Below are positions 1 to 8,806 of a DNA stretch of 64,000 nucleotides, piece by piece. Origin of the DNA: Blastochloris viridis (GTDB lineage: Bacteria; Pseudomonadota; Alphaproteobacteria; Rhizobiales; Xanthobacteraceae). Under the pieces are notes generated by a model that worked only from the letters and a program-made list of their open reading frames with translations, had not been told where the DNA came from and made no database searches. A program made the position numbers and the translations under genes. The stretch spans positions 186,001 through 250,000 of the forward strand of contig NZ_CP012946.1 of assembly GCF_001402875.1 (NCBI RefSeq), in the 5' to 3' direction. Each line of letters begins with the position of its first letter. Position 1 is the stretch's first letter.

Positions 1-365
1 ACCAGAACTTTCATGCAAATCTCCCCGCGGCGCAGCGGTCACGCCGTCGTCCCCGAACGGGGCGCGAATTGCCGGCTGCGCGCTGTTCTTGTCGACGCTC
101 TGCAGCGCACGAAGCGAAGGCACGGTAGCGGCGAGGGGGCGATTGTCAATTATGCGGCAGGCTTAGAATCCTCGGCGATGCCGTCTCACACGCCGTGCCG
201 GCCGAGGCGTCTGGCACCGCCGATCAGGCCGTGCCGAGGCCGGTTTTCTGCCGTAGCGGCAGCCGATCGGTGTGCGTGAGGCTCGGGCAGGGTGGCAAAG
301 CTGGTTCCGCGCAAGGTGGGCCTCCGGTATGGTCCCGCCGCTTGCTGATTGGGAGTTGGCCGTCC
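1..365. other. Region upstream of purT, no gene called
   Basis: No reading frame here looks like a protein family, although the purT frame stays open upstream to 195. The stretch contains a short hairpin with 5-bp arms (TGCCG/CGGCA, around 251-263) and a loosely inverted pair TCACACGCC / GGTGTGCGTGA at about 185-280. It could be an untranslated leader or hold a small RNA. I could not match it to a riboswitch or to 6S RNA. Confidence 0.4.
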
Positions 366-1547
366 ATGGCGTCGGTTACGAAGGTTCTTCTGCTGGGCTC
401 AGGTGAGCTCGGCCGGGAATTCGTGATATCCATCAAACGTCTGGGGGCGTATGTCGTCGCCTGCGACGCCTACGCCGGCGCGCCCGCAATGCAGGTCGCG
501 GACGCGGCCGAGGTGTTCTCGATGCTGGACGGTGCGGCGCTGGCCGCGGCGATCGACAAGCACGCGCCCGACCTGATCGTGCCCGAGGTCGAGGCCATCC
601 GCACCGAGGTGCTGAAGGATTACGAGGATCGCGGTTTCACCGTGGTGCCCTCGGCGCGGGCAACCATCATGACGATGAACCGCGACCGCATCCGCGAGGT
701 GGCGGCCACCGAGCTGGGGCTGCCGACCTCCAGCTACCGCTACGCCGAGACGCTGGCGGAGATGCGGGCGGCGGTGGCCGCGATCGGCCTGCCCTGCGTC
801 GTCAAGCCGGTGATGTCGTCGTCGGGCAAGGGCCAGAGCACCGTGCGCACGACCGACGCGGTGGACGCCGCCTTCGCCTACGCCGCGCAGGGCATGCGCG
901 GCGACCGCAAGCGGGTGATCGTCGAGAGCTTCATCCCCTTCGACTACGAGATCACCCTCCTCACCATCCGCACCCGCGACGGCGTGGTGTTCTGCCCGCC
1001 GATCGGCCACCGCCAGGAGCGCGGCGACTATCAGGAAAGCTGGCAGCCGGCCGCGATGTCGGCGGCGGCGATCGCCGCGGCCGAGGCCATGGCGAAGGCG
1101 GTGGTGGACAATCTCGGCGGCTATGGCCTGTTCGGGGTCGAGTTCTTCGTTAAGGGCGAGGAGGTGATCTTCTCCGAGCTGTCGCCGCGCCCGCACGACA
1201 CCGGCATGGTGACGCTGATCTCGCAGAACCTCACCGAGTTCGATTTGCACGCGCGCGCCATTCTCGGCCTGCCGATTCCCGCCATCACCCAGCACGGCCC
1301 CAGCGCCTCGGCGGTGATTCTGGCCGATCGCGACGCTGCCGATTTCTCGATATCCGGGCTGGATGCGGCGCTACGCCCCTCCGTGCCGGGCGTGGACGTC
1401 GACGTGCGCATCTTCAACAAGCCGACCACCAGGCCCTATCGCCGCATGGGGGTGGCGCTGGCGTTGGCGCGTGCGGGCGACGTCGACATCGCCCGCGCGG
1501 CGGCTCGCGAAGCGGCGGCCAAGGTGGCGCTGAGCTATCACGGGTGA
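366..1547 (+). CDS. purT: Formate-dependent phosphoribosylglycinamide formyltransferase (PurT)
   Basis: PurT makes formyl-glycinamide ribonucleotide from GAR, ATP and formate, the folate-independent route for the third step of purine synthesis in the cytosol. The 393-residue product matches the usual PurT length (about 392). It opens with the nucleotide-binding pre-ATP-grasp motif VLLLGSGELGREF (residues 7-19). It carries the ATP-grasp lid VVKPVMSSSGKGQS (145-158) and the metal-binding segment FSELSPRPHDTGMVT near residue 280. I chose the ATG at 366 because the protein then begins a few residues before the first beta strand; the frame is open 57 codons further upstream but that part has no family resemblance. 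It is convergent with the rhomboid gene, 16 bp away. Closest alternative: the ATP-grasp paralogue PurK, which lacks this N-terminus. Confidence 0.95.
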   Translation: MASVTKVLLLGSGELGREFVISIKRLGAYVVACDAYAGAPAMQVADAAEVFSMLDGAALAAAIDKHAPDLIVPEVEAIRTEVLKDYEDRGFTVVPSARATIMTMNRDRIREVAATELGLPTSSYRYAETLAEMRAAVAAIGLPCVVKPVMSSSGKGQSTVRTTDAVDAAFAYAAQGMRGDRKRVIVESFIPFDYEITLLTIRTRDGVVFCPPIGHRQERGDYQESWQPAAMSAAAIAAAEAMAKAVVDNLGGYGLFGVEFFVKGEEVIFSELSPRPHDTGMVTLISQNLTEFDLHARAILGLPIPAITQHGPSASAVILADRDAADFSISGLDAALRPSVPGVDVDVRIFNKPTTRPYRRMGVALALARAGDVDIARAAAREAAAKVALSYHG

Positions 1548-1563
1548 TGGGGAACCCGGCCGA

Positions 1564-2271
1564 TCACGCCGGGCGGTCGAGCCCGCGGTCGAACAGGGGC
1601 ACGCCCTTCCGGCGCAACGGCACCACCAGGATGGCGCCGGCCACGAGCCCGCCGATGTGGGCCCACCACGCCGTGCCGTCCTCGTGCACCAAGATGCCGT
1701 TGACGATCTGCGCGCCGACCCAGGCGCCGAGCGCGATCCAGGCCGGGATCGGCAGCGGAATGCGCATCAGCACCAGCACCCACAGCTTCACCCGCGGGTG
1801 CAGCATCAGATAGGCGGCGATGCAGCCGGCGATCGCGCCGGACGCGCCGACCAGCGGGACTTCGGAATTCGGCGCCGAGGCGAGATGGAGCAATCCGCCG
1901 GCGACGCCGCAGACGAGGTAGAACACCAGGAAGCGGGCGTGGCCCAGGGCGTCCTCGACATTGTCGCCGAACACCCAAAGGAACAGCATGTTGGTGCCGA
2001 GGTGGAGCCAGCCGGCGTGCAGGAACATGTAGGTGACGAGGGTGGTCTCTTCCGGCAGGCGCTGCAGCTCCGGCGGCAGGTAGGCATAGCCGCTCACCAC
2101 CGCCGGGATCATGCCGAACGAGGCCAGCACCGCCTCCGCGGCGAGCGGGCCGACCAGCAGCGGATCCTGAAAGGCGATGTAAATGAGGACGTTGGCGAGG
2201 ATCAGGCTGCGCGTCACCCACGGCGTCCGGATGTGGCGCAGCGGGTTGTAGTCGTAAAGAGGGACGAACAT
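1564..2271 (-). CDS. Rhomboid-family intramembrane serine protease
   Basis: This 235-residue polytopic membrane protein would cleave transmembrane segments of other membrane proteins within the bilayer. The rhomboid catalytic dyad is visible: Ser144 in GASGA and His205 in AHIGG. The upstream conserved H-x(3)-H-x(3)-N region is also present (HAGWLHLGTN, residues 85-94). About six hydrophobic segments fit the basic bacterial rhomboid fold. The N-terminus FVPLYDYNPLRHIRTPWVT is typical of alphaproteobacterial members. The substrate cannot be told from sequence. The ATG at 2271 is the only sensible start. It lies 82 bp downstream of the host-attachment-family gene on the same strand and may be co-transcribed with it. 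Confidence 0.92.
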   Translation of the reverse strand: MFVPLYDYNPLRHIRTPWVTRSLILANVLIYIAFQDPLLVGPLAAEAVLASFGMIPAVVSGYAYLPPELQRLPEETTLVTYMFLHAGWLHLGTNMLFLWVFGDNVEDALGHARFLVFYLVCGVAGGLLHLASAPNSEVPLVGASGAIAGCIAAYLMLHPRVKLWVLVLMRIPLPIPAWIALGAWVGAQIVNGILVHEDGTAWWAHIGGLVAGAILVVPLRRKGVPLFDRGLDRPA

Positions 2272-2353
2272 GCGAGCTCCGCTTCGCCGAACTTAAGCGC
2301 GTTCGCGGCGCCGCGCCATGGCCAGCCGGCGCCGCGTGCCGCCGGAGCCGCCG

Positions 2354-2812
2354 TCAGCCGGCGAGCAGGCGCTCGATCTCGGCAACCGGATGCTTGGTCA
2401 GGGTCTTGTCGACCTCGCCGACGATCTTCTTCTTGACCGGATCGTCGAAGGCGTCGCGCAGCTCGGCCAGGGTCTTGGGCGGCGCCACCACCGCCAGCTT
2501 GTCGAAGCGGCCGGCGCGCGAGGCTTCGCACAACGCTGCGGCGACATCGCGGGCGAAGCGGGCCTCGGCGATCTCGTGCCAGTCGGTCGGCTCGACCGCG
2601 CTGCGGCGGCTGCCACCCTCGCCCGACGCCACCACCCGGCTCGGCCGCTCGGTCCCCTGCTCGGCGGTCGAGGGGTTGGGCGGCGCCTCGAACACCTGCT
2701 GCACCACCAGCCGGGGCTTGTCCGGGGAGCCCTCGTTCTGGAACACCAGCGCCCGCCGGCCGTCGCCGACCAGCACCCAGGCGTCGTGGGGGAGACGGAC
2801 GCCATTTGCCAT
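2354..2812 (-). CDS. Host attachment family protein (AtsE-like, PF10116 type)
   Basis: A soluble 152-residue protein resembling the family annotated as required for attachment to host cells. Recognisable features are the N-terminal WVLVGDGRRALVFQNEG strand-turn and a DWHEIAEARFARDVAAAL helix. The C-terminal KLAVVAPPKTLAELR...KTLTKHPVAEIERLL pattern resembles the eRF1/Host_attach fold. Biochemical function is unknown; the name comes from an Agrobacterium plant-attachment phenotype. I prefer the ATG at 2812, which has a GGTGAG ribosome-binding site about 6 bp upstream, over an in-frame GTG at 2821. It sits upstream of the rhomboid gene on the same strand. Confidence 0.8.
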   Translation of the reverse strand: MANGVRLPHDAWVLVGDGRRALVFQNEGSPDKPRLVVQQVFEAPPNPSTAEQGTERPSRVVASGEGGSRRSAVEPTDWHEIAEARFARDVAAALCEASRAGRFDKLAVVAPPKTLAELRDAFDDPVKKKIVGEVDKTLTKHPVAEIERLLAG

Positions 2813-2906
2813 GACACTCACCGCGTTCGAGGGGGAAGCCCAGCCCCAAAACTAGGCGCGCGCAGCGGTTCGTCAAATGGCGGCGGGGGCGGCCGATCGC
2901 CCCGGT

Positions 2907-2951
2907 CGTCGTCCCGGGCAAGCGACTTCAGCCGCGCGACCCGGGACGACG
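2907..2951. repeat. REP-like palindromic repeat, copy 1
   Basis: The arms CGTCGTCCCGGG and CCCGGGACGACG are perfect inverted repeats around a GC-rich middle. Close relatives occur at 9866-9911, 21543-21582 and 50224-50267, always between genes. This copy lies between the promoter side of the host-attachment gene and the end of mcd. Confidence 0.8.
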
Positions 2952-2997
2952 GGATGAACGACGCGGGCCGGCGGGACCATTCAGCGTCGGCCCGCCC

Positions 2998-4674
2998 TCA
3001 GTTCCCGCCGTCCAGCAGCCGCCGCGCGATGACCTGGGCCTGGATTTCGGCGGCGCCCTCGAAGATGTTGAGGATGCGGGCGTCGCACAACACCCGCGAC
3101 ACCGGATACTCCAGGGCAAAGCCGTTGCCGCCGTGGATCTGCAGCGCGTTGTCGGCAGCGGCCCAGGCAACGCGAGCGGCGAGCAGCTTGGCCATGCCGG
3201 CCTCCAGGTCGCAGCGCTTGCCCTCGTCCTTCTCGCGCGCGGCGAAATAGGTGATCTGGCGGGCGATCATGACTTCGACCGCCATCATCGCCAGCTTGTC
3301 GGCGACGCGGGGGAAGGCGATCAGCGGCCTGCCGAACTGGACGCGCTCCTCGGCGTAGCGCAGCCCCAGCTCCAGCGCCGACTGGGCGACGCCGATGGCG
3401 CGGGCCGCGGTCTGGATGCGGGCGGACTCAAACGTCTGCATCAGCTGCTTGAAGCCCTGGCCCTCGACGCCGCCGAGCAGGTTCGAAGCCGGCACCTCAA
3501 AGGCGTCGAAGCCGATCTCGTATTCCTTCATGCCGCGATAGCCGAGCACCTCGATCTCGCCGCCGGTCATGCCCTCGGCCGGGAACGGCTCGGCGTCGGT
3601 GCCGCGCGGCTTCTCGGCCAGCAGCATCGACAGGCCGCGATAGCCCGGCTCGGCAGGGTTGGTGCGGACGAGGAGGGTCATCAGGTCGGCGCGCACCGGA
3701 TGGGTGATCCAGGTCTTGTTGCCGGTGACCTTGTAGACATCGCCGTCCCGCACCGCGCGGGTGCGCAAGCTCGCGAGGTCGGAGCCGGTGTTGGGCTCGG
3801 TGAACACCGCGGTCGGCAGCACCTCGCCCGAGGCGATGCGCGGCAGCCACGCCTGCTTTTGCTGCTCGGTGCCGCCGCCGAGGATCAGCTCGGCGGCAAT
3901 TTCCGAGCGGGTGCCGAGCGAGCCGACGCCGATATAGGCGCGCGACAGCTCCTCGGACACCATGCACATCGACTCCTTGCCGAGGCCGAGGCCGCCATAT
4001 TCTTCCGGGATGGTCAGGCCGAACACGCCGAGCTCGGCCATTTTGGCGACGAGCTCAAGCGGGATGTAGGCGTTCTTGAGGTGCCAATGATGGGCGAACG
4101 GCATCACCTCGGCGTCGGCGAAGCGGCGCATCTCGGTGCGCATCTGCTCATAGGTGTCGTCGAGGCCGGTGTCGCCGAAGGTGGCGGCGCCGTGGGCCGC
4201 CTGCATCAGCTGGGTCAGGCGCGCACGATTTGCCGCAGTGTTGCCGTGCGCGATCAGGGTGCCGACCGCCGCCGCGGCGAGCGCGGGGTGGTGGGCATCG
4301 AGGCCGAGGTCGCGCAAGCGGACGATCTCGCCCTGGCTCATCGCAATGCCGCCGGCGATCTGGGCGAGGTATTCGCCAAGGCCGATCTCGACCAGAAGCG
4401 CCTCTGTCTCGCCGAACCGGCCGGCGGCCTGCATGCGCTCGGCATAGGCGCTCAGCTGGCGCACCGCCTCGACGTAGGTCGCGAGCCAGGCCAGGCCATG
4501 GCAGGCGCGCTGCTCGCGGTCGAGCGCGGCCGATGACAGCTTGCCGTCGACGGCGACCAGAGCCCGCACCGCCGCCGTGGCGTCGGAGAGCAGTTCGTCC
4601 ATCGCAGCGGCCGCGGCGGCGGCGGTCGCGACGATGTCGAACTCGGCGGACTCGCGGGCAGCGGCGCGGCTCAT
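2998..4674 (-). CDS. mcd: (2S)-methylsuccinyl-CoA dehydrogenase-type acyl-CoA dehydrogenase
   Basis: A 558-residue FAD flavoprotein. Length and pattern point to methylsuccinyl-CoA dehydrogenase, which oxidises (2S)-methylsuccinyl-CoA to mesaconyl-CoA in the ethylmalonyl-CoA pathway. An N-terminal extension of about 160 residues precedes the standard fold, as in Mcd and unlike ordinary 380-residue acyl-CoA dehydrogenases. Family motifs include EEYGGLGLGKESMCMVSEEL, FTEPNTGSDLASLRTRA, GYRGMKEYEIGFDAFEVP, FESARIQTAARAIGVAQSAL and the C-terminal LQIHGGNGFALEYPVSRVLCDAR. The ATG at 4674 follows an AAGGA site and starts MSRAAARES; the frame is open to 4710. No other pathway gene is adjacent. Another branched-chain acyl-CoA substrate is the main alternative. 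Confidence 0.85.
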   Translation of the reverse strand: MSRAAARESAEFDIVATAAAAAAAMDELLSDATAAVRALVAVDGKLSSAALDREQRACHGLAWLATYVEAVRQLSAYAERMQAAGRFGETEALLVEIGLGEYLAQIAGGIAMSQGEIVRLRDLGLDAHHPALAAAAVGTLIAHGNTAANRARLTQLMQAAHGAATFGDTGLDDTYEQMRTEMRRFADAEVMPFAHHWHLKNAYIPLELVAKMAELGVFGLTIPEEYGGLGLGKESMCMVSEELSRAYIGVGSLGTRSEIAAELILGGGTEQQKQAWLPRIASGEVLPTAVFTEPNTGSDLASLRTRAVRDGDVYKVTGNKTWITHPVRADLMTLLVRTNPAEPGYRGLSMLLAEKPRGTDAEPFPAEGMTGGEIEVLGYRGMKEYEIGFDAFEVPASNLLGGVEGQGFKQLMQTFESARIQTAARAIGVAQSALELGLRYAEERVQFGRPLIAFPRVADKLAMMAVEVMIARQITYFAAREKDEGKRCDLEAGMAKLLAARVAWAAADNALQIHGGNGFALEYPVSRVLCDARILNIFEGAAEIQAQVIARRLLDGGN

Positions 4675-4773
4675 GATCGATCCTTTGGCAAGGTGTTGGG
4701 CGACCGGCACCCTACTGCCGGCGAATTGGTTTGCAATGGGACGAAAGGCGGCCCCGCGCCGCGGGGCCGGAGG

Positions 4774-5658
4774 TCAGTGCCGGGTGGCGCGCCAGACGCC
4801 GATGGCGGTGAGCGCCATGCCGGCGAGCTGGATGCCGGTCAGCGTTTCGCCGAACAACAGGTAAGCCTGCACCGCGGCGGCCGGCGGCACCAGGTAGATC
4901 AGCGCTGCCGCCCGCGCCACCGCACCCCTGCGGATCAGCAGCAGCAGCAGCGCCACCGCGCCGATCGAAATCGCCAGCACCGACCATGCCATCCAGCCGA
5001 CGGTGACGAGGTTCACCTCGAAGCGCATCTCCTCCATCAGCATCGCGGCCGGAACCGTCGCGATCAGCGCTCCGACATATTGGATGACGGTGGTGGTGCG
5101 GAGGTCGCCGGTGGCGACGAAGCGCTTCTGGTACAGCGTGCCGAGGGTGACCGACAGCATCGCGGCGACGTTGATCGCGAGCGGCACCACCACCGCGCCG
5201 AGTTGGCCGGAGTCGGTGGCGGCGATCTTCGGCGTCACCACCAGAACGATGCCCAAGAAGCCGAGCGCGATGCCGAACCACTGGCCGGAGCGGATGCGCT
5301 CGCCGGTCAGCCAGGGCGCCAGCACCGCCGTCATGATCGGTTGCAGCGCGGCGATCAAGGCGGAGATGCCCGCCGGCACGCCGTTGGCGATTGCCCACCA
5401 AACGCCGCCAAGATAGATGGCGTGGATCAGGATGCCGGAGACGAGGCCGTGGCCGATCTCGGCCGGGCGCCGCGGCCACGGTGCCGAAACCAGCAGGGCA
5501 AACCCGGCGAGGCACAGTCCGGCCAGGGTGTAGCGCAGGGCGAGAAAGGTCAGCGGGTCGGCATAAGGCGCGATCGCCCGCGCCACGATCCAGCCGGTCG
5601 ACCAGATCAGGACGAAGGTGAAGGGGGCGAGCCGGTTGAGCGTCGGGACGGGGGTCAT
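4774..5658 (-). CDS. DMT-superfamily (EamA) transporter
   Basis: A 294-residue protein made almost entirely of hydrophobic segments, about ten predicted membrane spans, with the two-repeat EamA layout. The N-terminal half contains FVLIWSTGWIVARAIAPYADP. The PIMTAVLAPWLTGERI segment near residue 95 and the VQAYLLFGETLTGIQLAGM segment near 265 are the repeat-end signatures of drug/metabolite transporters. Such proteins export amino acids, nucleobases or other metabolites; the substrate cannot be inferred. The gene is transcribed toward mcd, and the 99-bp gap between its stop and the mcd start makes co-transcription uncertain. Confidence 0.88.
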   Translation of the reverse strand: MTPVPTLNRLAPFTFVLIWSTGWIVARAIAPYADPLTFLALRYTLAGLCLAGFALLVSAPWPRRPAEIGHGLVSGILIHAIYLGGVWWAIANGVPAGISALIAALQPIMTAVLAPWLTGERIRSGQWFGIALGFLGIVLVVTPKIAATDSGQLGAVVVPLAINVAAMLSVTLGTLYQKRFVATGDLRTTTVIQYVGALIATVPAAMLMEEMRFEVNLVTVGWMAWSVLAISIGAVALLLLLIRRGAVARAAALIYLVPPAAAVQAYLLFGETLTGIQLAGMALTAIGVWRATRH

Positions 5659-6086
5659 CGGGGGGCTTGGGGTACGGGACGCTTGCCTTGTTCATAGCCG
5701 ATCGGCAGGCTGCGGAAAACCGGCGTCGTCTTAAACCAAAGGTGAGGCAGGCCGCCGTTTTCGCGCCGGGGGCACCATCAGGTGGGTTTCGCTCTTGCAA
5801 AACCGGCCGGTACCGACGAATTGATGACCGATTGCGTCCGGTACCGCGGGCTCCGCGGCGCTCCGGGCCGTCGTCGGACGGTCATGCGTTCATCGCGTGG
5901 CGCGGCGATTCGACGGTTGTCGCATCGCCGATTGCCGGCCTGTTCGGACGCCCGGTTGGTCGACCGGGTGGACCTGGTTTGTTCGGATCGGGTTCGCGCA
6001 TGTCGAGTTCGCCGGCTGTAACCGGTCCACCCACCGCTGCTCCGGTGGGCCGGAAGCCGGAGCCTGCGGGCGGACAGGGAGGCGTG
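5659..6086. other. Divergent intergenic region, no gene called
   Basis: This 428-bp region separates the minus-strand EamA gene from the plus-strand YihY/BrkB gene and must hold both promoters. The BrkB frame is open back to 5667, but the extra residues are arginine- and proline-rich and unlike any family. An ATG at 6000 would add 29 low-complexity residues and cannot be excluded. I see no repeat or RNA here. Confidence 0.4.
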
Positions 6087-6923
6087 ATGCTGCGGCTGTG
6101 GCGCATCGGCTACGACGCGTTCTGGCGATTCGTGGACGACGACGGCTGGGCGTTGGCGAGCCATGTCGCGCTGTCCAGCCTGATGGCGCTGTTCCCGTTT
6201 CTGATCTTTCTCACCGCGCTGGCCGGCTTCTTCGGCTCCAAGGAACTCGCCGACACCGCGGTTCAGATCATCCTGGAGGCGTGGCCGACCCAGGTCGCCA
6301 CTCCGATCGCGCGTGAAATCCACAATGTTCTCACCCAGGTGCGCACCGATGTGCTGACCGTCGGCGTGGTGCTGGCGCTCTATTTCGCGTCGAACGGGGT
6401 CGAATCTCTGCGCATCGGGCTCAACCGCGCCTACAGCGTCAAGGAGATGAGGCCGTGGTATCTGCTCCGGCTCGAATCGATCGGCTATGTGCTGGTCGGC
6501 TCCGGTGCGATCTTGGCGGCGTCGTTCCTGGTGGTGCTGGGGCCGCTGGCATGGGCGACCGCGGTACGCTTCGCGCCGGCGCTGGAGCCGCTGGGCTGGA
6601 CGGTCACATTCATCCGGCTGGCGGCGGCCGCGGCAGTGCTGGTGGCGACGCTGATCGTCGTCCATCTGTGGCTGCCGGGCGGGCGGCGCACCATCGGCGA
6701 CGTCTGGCCGGGGATCGTGGTGACGCTGCTGCTCTGGCTCGGCGCCGGCGCCGCGTTTGGCCGCTATCTCGCCGAATTCGCCTCGAACTACGTCACCACC
6801 TATGCCGGCCTCGCCTCGGTGATGGTCGCGCTGGCGTTTCTCTATTTCTTCGCGGCGATCTTCGTCTATGGCGGCGAACTCAACTCGGTGATCGAGGAGG
6901 AGCGCCGCGGCCTGCGGCGGTGA
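6087..6923 (+). CDS. YihY/virulence factor BrkB family inner-membrane protein
   Basis: A 278-residue membrane protein of the YihY/BrkB (UPF0761) family, function not established; it is not an RNase BN as once named. The family signature is clear: an N-terminal DDDGWALASHVALSSLMALFPFLIF segment and the FASNGVESLRIGLNRAY loop. A LWLPGGRRTIGDVWPG stretch follows, then a last span ending in YGGELNSVIEEER. Six membrane segments are expected. The ATG at 6087 has GGGAGG four bases upstream and gives the usual family N-terminus; an upstream ATG at 6000 is possible. It appears to be monocistronic. Confidence 0.85.
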   Translation: MLRLWRIGYDAFWRFVDDDGWALASHVALSSLMALFPFLIFLTALAGFFGSKELADTAVQIILEAWPTQVATPIAREIHNVLTQVRTDVLTVGVVLALYFASNGVESLRIGLNRAYSVKEMRPWYLLRLESIGYVLVGSGAILAASFLVVLGPLAWATAVRFAPALEPLGWTVTFIRLAAAAAVLVATLIVVHLWLPGGRRTIGDVWPGIVVTLLLWLGAGAAFGRYLAEFASNYVTTYAGLASVMVALAFLYFFAAIFVYGGELNSVIEEERRGLRR

Positions 6924-7040
6924 GGGATGCGGGGCGCGGCGGCCTCCGGCACTTCGCTCATCCTCGCCGATCTCTCCCGCGAGGAGAGGTGAAGACGAGA
7001 GCCGAATGGATCCACCCGGCGACCGGGTCAGTCGCGGCGT

Positions 7041-7442
7041 TCAGTCGGAGATGTGCTCGACGCTGAAATCGCGCGAGGCAGTCCGCACCGATACCGACCA
7101 GCCGCCGATCACGTCGACGAAGGAGATCACGACCAGCAGTGCGAACGTCGAGGTCGCCGCTTGCGGCAGCATGAGGAACGCCGCCAACGCGCCGACGAAG
7201 ATCAGTGTCGACAACAGATTGTCGACGATGGAGCGGTTTGCCGGGCGTGTCGCCTTGACGATCTCAAGGAACAGCAGCAGCAGCGCGGCGCAGACCAGGG
7301 CGTCGGAGAAGGTGACGCGCCACGTTGCGCCCGACATCATCGGGATGTCGGCGAGCACCGCGGTCCATTCCACCCCCGGCATCAGAAACGCCAGGATGAA
7401 ATAGATCGCGAACGGGATCAGCAGCAGCGGAAATCCGACCAC
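7041..7442 (-). CDS. Small conserved membrane protein, unknown function
   Basis: A 133-residue protein with four likely membrane spans: two flanking a short acidic loop at residues 1-75, and two in the segment around residues 75-120. I do not recognise a named family, although such proteins are frequent in Hyphomicrobiales. The start is set at a GTG (7442) because GGAGG lies 8 bp upstream. A TTG at 7502 would add 20 residues without a ribosome-binding site. A C-terminal polar tail (SRDFSVEHISD) probably faces the cytoplasm. No partner is suggested by the neighbours. Confidence 0.65.
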   Translation of the reverse strand: MVGFPLLLIPFAIYFILAFLMPGVEWTAVLADIPMMSGATWRVTFSDALVCAALLLLFLEIVKATRPANRSIVDNLLSTLIFVGALAAFLMLPQAATSTFALLVVISFVDVIGGWSVSVRTASRDFSVEHISD

Positions 7443-7840
7443 AGCGGCAACCTCCGGAGAGCAGCCCGGCGGGAACGATAGCTCTTGCCGCGCCGGCGGC
7501 AAATCAAGCTGGCAAGGCCGCGCGGCAAAACCGCGGCGGCCGGGCCGAACTCTCGCAGGTTGCCCCGCATCCCCTGCGACATCGTTCGGGCGAGCACGGC
7601 CGATGGCCCTCTCGCCTCAAGCCCTGCGACGCCGTCTCGCCCCACGGATTTTCGCATCCAAGGCGGAACGGTGCGGAAATCCGCGTCCCGAGTCAGCGGT
7701 CGGCGGTCGCCGGCGGCATCGAGCGGCCTGGAGACGTCCGCCGTGACATTGAGAAAAACGTCTCGCCGGAATGTTCAGAGCGAAACCGGAGGTTTCGCCG
7801 GCCGGCCGTCGAATGTCCGGCCGCGAGGCCGGACGTCGTG
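7443..7840. other. Intergenic region with hairpins downstream of rpmF
   Basis: No gene is evident. Two inverted repeats lie just past the rpmF stop codon in its direction of transcription: GTCCGGCC/GGCCGGAC (7815-7834) and GCGAAACC/GGTTTCGC (7780-7798). Either could help end rpmF transcripts, but neither is followed by a clear U-run on the minus strand. Confidence 0.45.
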
Positions 7841-8026
7841 TCAGGCCTCGGCCTTCGGCGTCAGGATCTGACGGCCGCGATACATGCCGGTCTTGCGGTC
7901 GAGGTGGTGCGGCCGACGCAGCTCGCCGGAATCCTTGTCCTCGATATAGGTCGGCGCCTTGAGCGCGTCGGCGGAACGGCGCATGCCACGCCGCGACGGC
8001 GAGGTCTTTTTCTTCGGAACGGCCAT
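7841..8026 (-). CDS. rpmF: 50S ribosomal protein L32
   Basis: L32 is a small basic protein of the large ribosomal subunit near the peptidyl-transferase region. The 61-residue product begins [18 protein letters not shown], the diagnostic L32 N-terminus. The C-terminal part ([20 protein letters not shown]) is the alphaproteobacterial type, without the four-cysteine zinc ribbon of some other L32 proteins. The ATG at 8026 is supported by this N-terminus; an upstream GTG at 8065 is ignored. The mtgA gene lies about 105 bp upstream on the same strand; mtgA-rpmF adjacency is common in this order. Confidence 0.97.
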   Translation of the reverse strand: MAVPKKKTSPSRRGMRRSADALKAPTYIEDKDSGELRRPHHLDRKTGMYRGRQILTPKAEA

Positions 8027-8131
8027 GATGATCCTCGGAGCAATAACGCGCGGGCGCGTAGTCACGCGGCCCGTTGAGACCGAATGGAGGGGTGCCTATA
8101 CCCGATCGCTTCGCCGTTGGCCAGAGCCCGG

Positions 8132-8806
8132 TTACCGCCTGATGCAGTTCGCAAGGTCGGGCAGCGCCGCGGCCCGGCGCGACACGGTGCCGGCGACCCG
8201 CCGCAGCCCAGGGCCGGGACGCGCGGCATTGCGGCGGTGCGGGTTGGGGAGCATCACCGCCAGCAGCGCCGCTTCCGAACGCGACAGGTTGGCGGCGCTC
8301 TTGCCGAACGCGCGCTGCGCCCCGGCTTCGGCGCCGAACTCGCCGGCCGGTCCCCACTCGGCGATGTTCAGGTAGGTCTGAAGAATCTGCCGCTTCGACC
8401 ACACCGCGTCGATGACGAGCGCCAGCGGAATCTCCAGCGCCTTGCGCACATAGCTGCGACCCGGCCACAGCAGCAGGTTCTTGGCGACCTGCATGGTGAT
8501 GGTCGAAGCGCCCCGCCGTGGCGCGTCGCCGTCGGCGTCGTCGATCACCTCCTTCAGCTCGCCCCAGTCGACGCCGTGGTGGCGGCAAAAGCCGGTGTCC
8601 TCGGAGGCGATCACCGCCTTGATCAGCTGGGGATCGATCGCCGCGATCGGCGTCATGATCCGCACCACCGGCTGGCCGGTGGCCCAGCGCGCCAGCATCA
8701 GGGTCGAAACCGGCGCCACCACGGTGTACAGCGCCAGCAGCAGCACCGGCACCGCTGCCAGCGCGGCCAGAGTGAGGACGATCCAGCGGAGAGCGGGACG
8801 ATGCAT
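8132..8806 (-). CDS. mtgA: Monofunctional biosynthetic peptidoglycan transglycosylase
   Basis: MtgA polymerises lipid II into glycan strands on the outer face of the inner membrane (GT51 family). The GT51 motifs are visible: ASEDTGFCRHHGVDW with the catalytic Glu, GASTITMQVAKNL, RKALEIPLALVIDAVWSKRQI and YLNIAEWG. An uncleaved N-terminal membrane anchor (residues 8-30) follows the ATG at 8806, giving 224 residues, the usual MtgA size. The frame is open to 8905, which would add a 33-residue soluble leader, less likely. It is divergent from ispA. Confidence 0.92.
   Translation of the reverse strand: MHRPALRWIVLTLAALAAVPVLLLALYTVVAPVSTLMLARWATGQPVVRIMTPIAAIDPQLIKAVIASEDTGFCRHHGVDWGELKEVIDDADGDAPRRGASTITMQVAKNLLLWPGRSYVRKALEIPLALVIDAVWSKRQILQTYLNIAEWGPAGEFGAEAGAQRAFGKSAANLSRSEAALLAVMLPNPHRRNAARPGPGLRRVAGTVSRRAAALPDLANCIRR

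Noticed and set aside
13..279. An 88-codon plus-strand frame upstream of purT
   Set aside because: Arg/Ala-rich with no ribosome-binding site and no recognisable family.
1..365. 6S RNA or a riboswitch upstream of purT
   Set aside because: There are small hairpins, but I could not recognise the conserved 6S closing stem and bubble or any known aptamer core.
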